A stretch of 64,000 bases of DNA, taken from contig CM007323.1 in assembly GCA_000333855.2 (NCBI GenBank), positions 273,604 to 337,603 on the forward strand. The letters run 5' to 3'. The notes under the pieces are model-generated. The model did not search any database. It had not been told where the DNA came from and saw nothing but the letters and a program-made list of their open reading frames with translations. Each line of letters begins with the position of its first letter. The stretch's first letter is position 1. Origin of the DNA: Endotrypanum monterogeii. Taxonomy: Eukaryota; Euglenozoa; Kinetoplastea; Trypanosomatida; Trypanosomatidae. This document shows positions 20,328 through 28,038 of this stretch, piece after piece. A program made the position numbers and the translations under genes.

Positions 20328-21256
20328 GATGTCGAGGGGCGTCTATATATATATATATATATATTTTTTTTTGTGTGTGTGTGTGTGCGTGCGTGCCCCA
20401 CAAGTCCCTGCCGACCGCCCTTTCCTTGTACCCCTGAAAATAATATTCGCCAGGAAGGGGCGGCACACTGTGACGGAGGCGTTTACGACACGCACAAAGA
20501 CGACAGGTGCGGCGATTGTTGGTGAGGTGCACGCACGCGAAAGGGGCGACAGCGCACTCAAGGTGTCGCCAGGGGGCGGGGGCGGGATACGTGTTGGTGC
20601 CCGGAGGTCACTGTGTGTGCGGGTGCGTGCTTGTGGATGATTTGGCAACAAAAAAAAGGAGAGGAGGTATTGCATCGAGGCGAGTGAGTTGCAGTCGCAC
20701 ACACACGGGGGGGGAGGGGGAAGAAAGCAGGCAGGGGGGAGGCGGCGGACATGCACGTGCTGCTCCGATTGCGAAAGAGACTGTGCCTCCAGTTTTTTTT
20801 TCTTTTCGTGTTCTCGCGCACGGACATGATCATTGGGTGACATAAATGCGTTGCTGAATAGACGCCACGGAGGGTGCCACAGTGAGAGACGAAGCTCCAG
20901 CACCTTATTATTTTTTTTTTTCCATGGGGAACACCGAGCAGTTCTTCTCTGTTAAGAGAGAGAGCCTACACACAATCATACACTTACTCACACGAAAAAC
21001 GTGTTACCGCGCACTCTCACTCGATGTGCACCCGTGGGTGAGACCTGTCTTGCACTTGCCCTCAGATTTTTTTTTTTTCACTTGTCGGTACACCTCAGAT
21101 GGCTTTAAAGCATCTATTGCAGCTGTCTCTGTGCACATACACGCACACACACATATATATATATATATATCATTTATAGATAGAATACGCTTTGCCCCCC
21201 CCCCCCCCTTTCTCTGTGGGTGGCGTGGGTGGGGAGCAGAGGAGGGATTTGCGTGA
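20328..21256. other. Intergenic: 5' UTR of the 2,866-residue gene and 3' flank of the phosphotransferase gene
   Basis: No gene. It holds (TA)n at 20344-20364 next to the start codon, a T-run and (GT)n at 20365-20395, A-rich and G-rich runs at 20648-20740, T-runs at 20794 and 20909, a (CA)n/(TA)n pair at 21136-21170 and a C-run at 21196-21209. Confidence 0.6.
20630..20670 (-). promoter_or_regulatory. Candidate spliced-leader acceptor for the 2,866-residue gene
   Basis: On the minus strand a C/T tract at 20667-20650 is followed by the first AG at 20631-20630, giving a 5' UTR of about 300 bases. Confidence 0.45.
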
Positions 21257-23011
21257 TCATTGGGACTTGCACGCTTTGCTAGGGTACGACACCCGCTGGG
21301 GAACCTGCTCGCGTTCTCGGTTCGCTGCCATGAGGGAGCGCAGCACCTCCTGTTTTTCACGCGGCACGCGGAAGATGGGCACCTCGAGCACGGCCGCCGT
21401 TTCCCGCAGAACGTTCCACACGAGATGAACAAAGGTGACGAGAGAGAGGGCGAAGAATTCATACAAGAGAACTTCCTCGTCGAGGTGGCTGACGTAGGCT
21501 GAGTAGGTGTCATGGCGGTAGGGGTGGGGGCCGCTGCCACTTGTAGGCCCACGGTGCCGCAGTTGGTGCTGCGGTTGTTGCCGCTGCAGTGTGGTAATTT
21601 TGTGGAGATAGGTGAGGGTGAGGTGTACAGCGAGGAGCACAAATGGAGCGAAGGTGCGACGGAACGGGAAAAAAGATATACTGCACAGGTGCGCCAGCAT
21701 GAGGTGAACAGCGAGTTTCGTGTAGAGCAGCCCGACTGTCCAACAGAAAATGCGCGGGTGTCTGCGGAAGACGTCCTCCTGCGAGGTAAAAAACCACACA
21801 TTCGCCAAGATCGTGATCACAACAAGCGGGAGCAGGCGTGAAAGGGCGTGCAGGAAGGGGAAGTGTGCGTTAAAGCGACTACTCCCGCCCTTCTTTTGGT
21901 GCTCCCCCTTCGGTGTGGATCTTATGGCTCGATAGACCTGATAAACATTACCCGCGCCGGTGAGCACAGCGCTGATAGTCATGAGGAGGACAGCGATGGT
22001 GTTGTAGCGCAGCCGTAAAGACCCTTGCGGGCTGTCGTAGAGGCACAGGACGGCCTTCTGAAAGACACTCCTGCCGATCAGGAGCTCCTCTTGCTGCCCC
22101 GTGGGCTGGCTGCGGGTCACGGGCATACGCATCGGCGGCGGCGGGTCGGCACGGTAGGCAGCCGTGCAGTTGATATTGAGTAGGAGCGACAGTATCCCTG
22201 AGCCATCGGTGTCCTCCTGCTGCGTCAAGTACGGGCAGACAGTTCGCAGCACCATCGCCTCGATATCGAGGGCGGCTTGAGGGGCTGGCTGTTGGAGGAT
22301 CTGGGGCAGCCAACGCGCTGGCACCTCGATCGCGTTGTTGTACCACCACTGCGGCCCACCAATCCATGCTGTCCACAGATAGATGGCAATGGCGATGAGG
22401 ATGCCTTCGTTTGGGCCGTTGATGACGGGCAACACCAGCACACCACGGTAATACTCCTCCCACGTGTTGAGGAAGAATACGACGACGGTGTTGAGGACGA
22501 TTGTCCACGTCTTCCAGCACGGGCCGGCCGACACCGCGGCAGCGATCGAAAGGCTGCCAATGATGCAGTTCAACGCATCGCAGCCGTGATCCATGAGCAA
22601 CCCCAGGGGACTCGAGGTGCCCGTCCGACGCGCCTGGTGCCCATCCAGATTGTCGAGCAGCTGGTATAGAAGGAGCCCCACAGCAGCGAGGACGCACACG
22701 AGCGCCGGTGGTGGCGGGAGGCGCTCCTTTGGGAAAGGCAGCGACGTAGTGCGCATTTCATTGCGCGTAATATAATTTTCACCCCTCACTGTCAGTTTTG
22801 GCATATAGTATGCGAGAAGGCTGTGGGTGAGGCTCACCAAGACCAGTGCAGCGACGGTGATCGTGTTCGGTGCTAACCATACCGGTAGATGGTTGACTAG
22901 TCGTCGGCACAGTGGCCGCCACAGGTGGCTGTAGACATAGCTGTGGTCTTCACCACGGTAGACATAGAGGGCAAGCCTCTCCTTGGCATCGGGAGGTAGA
23001 TAAGAAAACAT
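21257..23011 (-). CDS. Choline/ethanolamine phosphotransferase (CDP-alcohol phosphotransferase family)
   Basis: The protein transfers phosphocholine or phosphoethanolamine from the CDP-alcohol to diacylglycerol, the last step of the Kennedy pathway, in the ER membrane. The signature DG-x2-AR-x8-G-x3-D-x3-D is complete at about residues 121-143 (DGHQARRTG... MDHGCDALN). Several hydrophobic segments follow. I start at the ATG at 23011 (MFSYLPPDAKERLALYVYRG), giving 584 residues; the frame stays open 40 codons further upstream, but those codons read through the TA repeat, so they are UTR. The family is usually about 390-420 residues; the extra length is a poorly conserved insert of roughly 100 residues after the catalytic domain (about 265-365). 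Choline versus ethanolamine specificity cannot be read from the sequence. Confidence 0.93.
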   Translation of the reverse strand: MFSYLPPDAKERLALYVYRGEDHSYVYSHLWRPLCRRLVNHLPVWLAPNTITVAALVLVSLTHSLLAYYMPKLTVRGENYITRNEMRTTSLPFPKERLPPPPALVCVLAAVGLLLYQLLDNLDGHQARRTGTSSPLGLLMDHGCDALNCIIGSLSIAAAVSAGPCWKTWTIVLNTVVVFFLNTWEEYYRGVLVLPVINGPNEGILIAIAIYLWTAWIGGPQWWYNNAIEVPARWLPQILQQPAPQAALDIEAMVLRTVCPYLTQQEDTDGSGILSLLLNINCTAAYRADPPPPMRMPVTRSQPTGQQEELLIGRSVFQKAVLCLYDSPQGSLRLRYNTIAVLLMTISAVLTGAGNVYQVYRAIRSTPKGEHQKKGGSSRFNAHFPFLHALSRLLPLVVITILANVWFFTSQEDVFRRHPRIFCWTVGLLYTKLAVHLMLAHLCSISFFPFRRTFAPFVLLAVHLTLTYLHKITTLQRQQPQHQLRHRGPTSGSGPHPYRHDTYSAYVSHLDEEVLLYEFFALSLVTFVHLVWNVLRETAAVLEVPIFRVPREKQEVLRSLMAANREREQVPQRVSYPSKACKSQ

Positions 23012-23013
23012 GA

Positions 23014-23053
<40 letters not shown>
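23014..23053. repeat. (TA)n microsatellite abutting the phosphotransferase start codon
   Basis: About 40 bases of alternating T and A with one interruption (TACATA at 23023-23028) end two bases upstream of the predicted start codon. The interruption creates an out-of-frame upstream ATG on the minus strand at 23027. Confidence 0.95.
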
Positions 23054-23292
23054 TTCTTTATATATTCTTCTGAGGGGTCTGAGGAATGACCCACACCCCT
23101 CCTCCTCCACCTCCTCCCACACACACCCCACCTCCGATTAATGCCAACCCGAACACCTCTTCTCGTCAACTTACTGCGGGCGGGGCTCGTAATGGTCAAG
23201 ATCCCCACTCTCTAGGTTTTTTTTTTTGTGCGGTTCCACTGTACCCACAGGAGATGCTATTATGGAGGCGGCGGTGGCGGCAGTGGCGAATG

Positions 23293-23319
23293 CTTGCCGG
23301 GGTAGAGGGGGGAAAAAAA
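23293..23319 (-). promoter_or_regulatory. Candidate spliced-leader acceptor for the phosphotransferase gene
   Basis: On the minus strand a T7-C6-T tract at 23319-23302 is followed by AG at 23294-23293, giving a 5' UTR of about 280 bases that includes the TA repeat. Confidence 0.5.
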
Positions 23320-23816
23320 TAACATCAATACATGTGCAGCAGTAGATGGGAAGCAGAAACAAAAAAATATATACATATATATGAAGAGAGGGAGTCATCA
23401 TCATCATTATGTAGGAGCGTGAGTACGCGGGTAGGTCACACCAACGCGCACCGAAGCTCCTCAATACGAGGCAGCGTCATTCACCCGCTGAGCGACTTGA
23501 GGGGAGGGAGAAAATGAAGTAGTGGTATTTGTGTTTAGACGGGACGGAGCGATCGCAGGAATGCAGTGTGAAGGGGGTAGAGTGCCTCCAAACGGGACAA
23601 ATTTATCGTGAAAAGAGGGAGATGGAGGGGGGCAGGGGGGGGGGCGAGGGGGGGAGGGGGTTGAGGCGCCGGTTGTCCAGCCGTGAAGCGCAACACCACC
23701 ACCACCACCACCCCCATTTTCCAAGGAGAACAGCAAGAAAAATAACCATACACCATCGAAATGGATTTGCATACATATTGCTTACAATGCTCCACCAAAG
23801 CACTCCCAAGCAGGTG

Positions 23817-23849
<33 letters not shown>

Positions 23850-24008
23850 TTGTGAGCGTGTTCGCCGTATCAACTACATAAAAGCAGAGGGGGAGGGGAC
23901 ATGGAGGAGCAGGGAATGAAAAACAAATATATATATATATATATATATATGGGAGAGGAAGCTGGTGACTTCGGGAATGCACAGGTTAGGGGGTGGGGGT
24001 CGATGTGA

Positions 24009-25367
24009 TTACGCGGACAGAATCGAGGTGGCGGTGTTGACGCCCCGCGTGGATCCGGAGGTTCCGTCCGACTGGGGAAGGCTCTCTCGCGGCGGAAAAA
24101 CGAAAGAGTTAAGAGCATGCTGTAGGGAACTGAGGCTACTCGATGGCGTCGACTTGCGCTGGGCCCCGCGCTGGTGAGGGGCTGATGCCGTCGGCACACA
24201 CGGCGGATTTTTCGTATGCAGGACGCGAGGTACGATGGGCGTTATCAGTGGTGGCTGGTAGAGGCGGGAAAAGACGTTGTGCGGCAACGTTTTGGAGGTG
24301 GCTTTGCGTCCAGATGACCTCACGTGTGTCGGCGATATGCGCTTATTTACCTCAACAGAGGTGGGATTGCGGCCCTCACGCGTGATGGCTTCAGGGGTAC
24401 GGTGTGCCGGTCGAGTCGCGCGGCTGGTCCCACTGCGTCCCAGGGAGCTCTTTCTGCTATTGCGCTGATCCCCCAAGTTGCCTTGGCAGCCGGCAGTCCG
24501 TGACACGACCGCTTTTTTCGACGCGTCCACGTCCCCGACAATAACGCGGTGGGAAACCAGCTCCATAGTGTTCGGTATGGGGGATGACATTCGTTGGCCG
24601 CGCTTCCCGCGGAAGGCAGGGCGCGCATCCGCCGGGGATGCGGTCGGGGAAACGGTTGATACACTACAGGGGTCTACAAAGGTGTCACGGCGGGTGGACA
24701 GCGAAGCAGACTTCGTTGTCGGGCGCTTACTCCTAGATTGGTCGGTGGTTGCACCCTTGGGGGGCGTTCTTGTCTCTGTCGCGAGGACGCCTGACGTGGC
24801 TGCCGTGTACCTCCTCTCGTCTATCACCGCCGTCGCGCTCGACACGTTGGGTGATGGTAGGAGTGCGGCTGTACTTTCTGCATGTATTGGCGACCCGAGA
24901 CCCGCACTGGGAGGGCACGCCTGTGGTGAAATTCCACGAGCCGCGAGAGCTTGCCTCCCCACCACACGGCTGGCAATGCGAATTCTCAATGGCGCTGCCG
25001 TTGCCGCAGGCGGTGGCTTCCTGAGCCCGGTGGCTACGCAGACATCCTGGTGCTTATCGAGACATGTGCCGCCCGCTGTCACCACCGCTGCCGCCGAAGC
25101 TTCTGCCGTTGCCGCTGTTCTGTCCTCCGCTGCACCGTTGCCGCTAACCAAGTCGGTGGAGAGAGGTGTACAGATCATATGCCCAGAAAGACGCGCTCGC
25201 TTCGCGGTGATGTGGATGGGATTGCTGTGCGTTCGTAGGGTAGCGACCACCGCAGGTGGTGCTCGAGAGATGGGACGCACCAACGTCAGGGGAAGCTGCG
25301 CGTCTGAGTCATCGCGATGTCTCCGTCCCAGCCGCGAATGTGGTAGCGGCAACATATGCGAAGACAT
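24009..25367 (-). CDS. Basic, Ser/Thr/Arg-rich protein of unknown function
   Basis: 452 residues from the first ATG in frame at 25367 (MSSHMLPLPHSRLGRRHRDD); a second ATG lies four codons later. The open frame upstream has only GTG and was not used. The composition is rich in Arg, Thr, Ser, Ala and Pro and looks mostly disordered, with no membrane segment, coiled coil or recognised domain. A good polypyrimidine-AG pair 120 bases upstream supports a real transcript. Trypanosomatid proteins of this kind are often cytoskeleton-associated or RNA-associated, but nothing here decides it. Confidence 0.75.
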   Translation of the reverse strand: MSSHMLPLPHSRLGRRHRDDSDAQLPLTLVRPISRAPPAVVATLRTHSNPIHITAKRARLSGHMICTPLSTDLVSGNGAAEDRTAATAEASAAAVVTAGGTCLDKHQDVCVATGLRKPPPAATAAPLRIRIASRVVGRQALAARGISPQACPPSAGLGSPIHAESTAALLPSPNVSSATAVIDERRYTAATSGVLATETRTPPKGATTDQSRSKRPTTKSASLSTRRDTFVDPCSVSTVSPTASPADARPAFRGKRGQRMSSPIPNTMELVSHRVIVGDVDASKKAVVSRTAGCQGNLGDQRNSRKSSLGRSGTSRATRPAHRTPEAITREGRNPTSVEVNKRISPTHVRSSGRKATSKTLPHNVFSRLYQPPLITPIVPRVLHTKNPPCVPTASAPHQRGAQRKSTPSSSLSSLQHALNSFVFPPRESLPQSDGTSGSTRGVNTATSILSA

Positions 25368-26057
25368 TACCGCTGTGTTCACGTCGTTGTTGGTAGCGCT
25401 GCGTTGGCGAGCGGAGATGGCGAGACCCTTCCTCTTTTCTCACAGCTCAGCCTGTCCGCTCCTCCTCTCCCAGGTCGCAGAGCGCAACTTGAAAAAAAAA
25501 AATCCCCTCCGTGCTAAATACCCACGAGAACGCGACGTGCGTCGATTTTCGGGTCAGAGTGTGTGTGTGTGTCTGTGTGTGTGTTCAGTGATGGTGCAGT
25601 GCACTGAGTAACAGTGATGGTGGCTGTGCGCTGCTTCCCTGGTATATATCAGCGCCTACCTTCTCTGTGTGTGTGTGTGTGTGTACGTACATGAAAGGAG
25701 TGGGGAGAGTAGGCGACGGTCACACGGCATGCTAAGGAATACGGAGGGAGGGAGGAGGTTATGGTGGTGAATGGGGTAGGGACATATAGCGAGACCTTGT
25801 CCGCCAAGACCCCCCCCCCCCTGCTACACACACACACACACACACGGCCCCACGTACTCATCATGAGAGAAGTTTCTGAGTTGATGACCTTCGATGCGGA
25901 GGCATCGGGCTCGAGTTTTTTTTTTTTGTTTGCTTGCCTATCTGTCTGTTGGTCTTCCACACTCGCGAGTCTTCCCCTCGTCATCGTTCAGCGCATGACC
26001 AGCGACGCTATATTGGATGTTGCGCTTGTGTGTGTGTGTGTGTGTGTGTCTTTGCTT
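25368..26057. other. Intergenic, repeat-containing
   Basis: No gene. (GT)n tracts at 25559-25583 and 25663-25684, a C-run followed by (CA)n at 25808-25843, a T-run at 25916-25927 and (GT)n at 26026-26049. Confidence 0.6.
25488..25502 (-). promoter_or_regulatory. Candidate spliced-leader acceptor for the basic protein gene
   Basis: On the minus strand a T11 run at 25502-25492 is followed at once by CAAG, with AG at 25489-25488; the 5' UTR would be about 120 bases. Confidence 0.55.
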
Positions 26058-27242
26058 TCAGCGATCAAGAAAATATCGCTCCCAAAAACTTCTGTTTTTG
26101 TTTTCCATGGCCAACTCGAACACTTCCGTATGACCCAAGTTGCTCTTCTCCTCGCGCGAGCTGGGCTTGTGCCGGAGGCATATGGGTTTGTCGTAGTGCA
26201 CATTCATGGTGAGGGCTCCGCCAGTGATGGGGTCCTTTGCAATGACTGACTCATGCAGCGGCAGCGCCGAGTCGATGCGGTGCTCCTCGGGGCCGCAGTG
26301 GACCTTGTACTGCATCCAGCGCCCCTTGTACACCTCCTCGCACTCGATGCAGTAGTTACCATATTTCCTCATGAGTGGGTCAAGCAATACACTGTATGAC
26401 TCAGCGGTCTTTGTTATATCGGCAAGCTTGAGGCTATGCACGAGGTGGTGGTTGTCACCGCGGGGGTCGAAGCGAAAGCAACCGAAGGCGTCCCGCTCTA
26501 GCAGCAGCAATTCTTTCACGAGTTCCTCAACAGCCAACGGCATCGACTCCCCGACGCGCTCGCCCGTCTTCACGTCACGCGGAAAACTCTCGAATTCCAG
26601 TGTCTTCTTGACGAGAAACTGATCAGTGCGCACGTCCGACGCGATGATCGTGCGCACACTGACGGCAGCCGGAACATAGGGTTCGCTTGATACCCCCATC
26701 AGCAGCGCGTAGTAGCTGCACGCCGCGCGGAGCTCGTAGGCGAGGAGGCGGCGCAGTGGATCATGCGCCACGGCGTGCCATGCCTCTGCATCACGGGGGT
26801 CAGTGTGCGAGCGATGAAGTCCCTCGCCCAAATCCAAGCCCAGCAGCATCTTGCGACACTCTACCTCGGCATCCTCAAACAACGCACGCAGTTCTCGCTG
26901 CGGCACGTCACCCTCCAGCAGCCGCTGGAATCCCTCCGCCAGCAACATGCGCGGCAGCGACGGCAGCGGCACTGCCTCGAGGGCGCCGAGGAGGCGATGG
27001 ATGAGGCGGTCTTGGTGGAGGAAGGCATGTCGTAGGTAGATGGAAGGCGGTCCGGCACTGTACACACGCATCGGGATGAGGTTCCGCAGGAGAGAGCGCT
27101 CGTCATCTGCTACTGGCGGCTGCGACGCGTGTGGTTGTGTTGCTGCTGCCGTTGAGGGGGAGCTGCTTGATGCCCGCACAGCAGCAGTCGCCACGCTTTT
27201 CGGTGAGGCGAGGGTCTGCAGCAGACGTGCGCGATGACACAT
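26058..27242 (-). CDS. Conserved-looking protein with probable mitochondrial targeting peptide
   Basis: 394 residues, ATG at 27242. The first 40 residues (MCHRARLLQTLASPKSVATA and on) are rich in Arg, Ala and Ser and lack acidic residues, typical of a mitochondrial presequence. The remainder is a well-mixed globular sequence with little low complexity, unlike its neighbours, and includes a CxxC pair (YCIECEEVYKG) near residue 300 with a later Cys and His-rich region that could bind metal. No enzyme family is recognised. The compact composition suggests a conserved mitochondrial factor, possibly tied to the mitoribosome or RNA processing, but that is inference from lineage only. Confidence 0.85.
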   Translation of the reverse strand: MCHRARLLQTLASPKSVATAAVRASSSSPSTAAATQPHASQPPVADDERSLLRNLIPMRVYSAGPPSIYLRHAFLHQDRLIHRLLGALEAVPLPSLPRMLLAEGFQRLLEGDVPQRELRALFEDAEVECRKMLLGLDLGEGLHRSHTDPRDAEAWHAVAHDPLRRLLAYELRAACSYYALLMGVSSEPYVPAAVSVRTIIASDVRTDQFLVKKTLEFESFPRDVKTGERVGESMPLAVEELVKELLLLERDAFGCFRFDPRGDNHHLVHSLKLADITKTAESYSVLLDPLMRKYGNYCIECEEVYKGRWMQYKVHCGPEEHRIDSALPLHESVIAKDPITGGALTMNVHYDKPICLRHKPSSREEKSNLGHTEVFELAMENKNRSFWERYFLDR

Positions 27243-28038
27243 CGCTGCAGCAATGGGTTAAGGTTGGCGAGTTGAGGAAGAATATTAGCGCCTGATGACC
27301 TCCTTAATGAGCGAGGCCCGATCGGGTCGACAGGCAACGCCTGGGTTGCACTCGAACTCGTGCGTCCCCTTTGCGGGACAAAGGGCGGGGCGGGGGGGGG
27401 GAGGGGAGGGGACGTGATCGATAGGAGGAGGAGGAGGAGGCTAGGGCGGAGGGCACGTCTTCATCCACCTGAGACGCGTAGACACACGCAACTGAGAACA
27501 AGTTATACGCTGATGGATGAGTGATTGCCGACTAGAAAGGCTGAAGCGGCCAACAGGTATGTGTGAAGCGAAAATGGACCACATATTAAAACACAGATGC
27601 CGTGAATGACGGGCAGAGGAGGGGCGAGGCTGACCTATTTCGAGTCGGGGATAGCAGGAAGGAGGGCTCCTATCTTGCTGCCATCCGTGATTCACGCAGT
27701 GAATCACAAAGCATCCCCCCCCCAATACAGTGGGGTTCGGGGTGGTGGTGGTGTGGGGGGGGGCAGTATTTTCGAGGTATACATCCATACCTGTGCATGT
27801 ATACAAAAAAAAAAAAAACTGTAATTGATTTGATATTTATGTGCCTTTTTCTCCTGTTCTTCAGAACATCTTCGCATCGCATCGCATCGATTTTTTTTTT
27901 TTTAAGTTGAGGCCATTAATTAATGAGGCGCGCCTTTCCCCTTCCCCCGCTGCCTCTTTTTTTTTTTCCGCCGTTACTCGCACCGTTACCGTTACCGCTG
28001 TCCCCCCCCCTCTCCTTCCTTCACGAAAAGCCCGTGGA
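27243..28038. other. Intergenic, homopolymer-rich
   Basis: No gene. G/A-rich runs at 27384-27450, C-run at 27715-27723, G-run near 27755, A14 near 27805-27818, T-runs at 27889-27903 and 27957-27968, and pyrimidine-rich sequence up to the stop codon at 28039. No long TA tract is present here. Confidence 0.6.
27369..27450 (-). promoter_or_regulatory. Candidate spliced-leader acceptor for the mitochondrial-type protein
   Basis: On the minus strand (TCC)n and C/T-rich sequence spans 27440-27384, and AG follows at 27370-27369, giving a 5' UTR of about 127 bases. Confidence 0.45.

Larger units (their letters stand above)
23012..24008. other. Intergenic rich in TA tracts
   Basis: No gene. TA tracts lie at 23014-23053 (touching the phosphotransferase start), 23817-23849 and 23928-23950, with shorter ones near 23368-23380. 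C-rich (23086-23125) and G-rich (23610-23660) runs and a (CAC)n run at 23694-23712 are also present. Confidence 0.6.

Noticed and set aside
20343..20903. Minus-strand frame upstream of the 2,866-residue gene
   Set aside because: It is made largely of translated TA, CA and homopolymer repeats and lies in the predicted UTR.
23012..23131. In-frame N-terminal extension of the phosphotransferase
   Set aside because: The extra 40 codons mostly encode alternating Ile-Tyr from the TA repeat; the conserved-looking protein starts at 23011.
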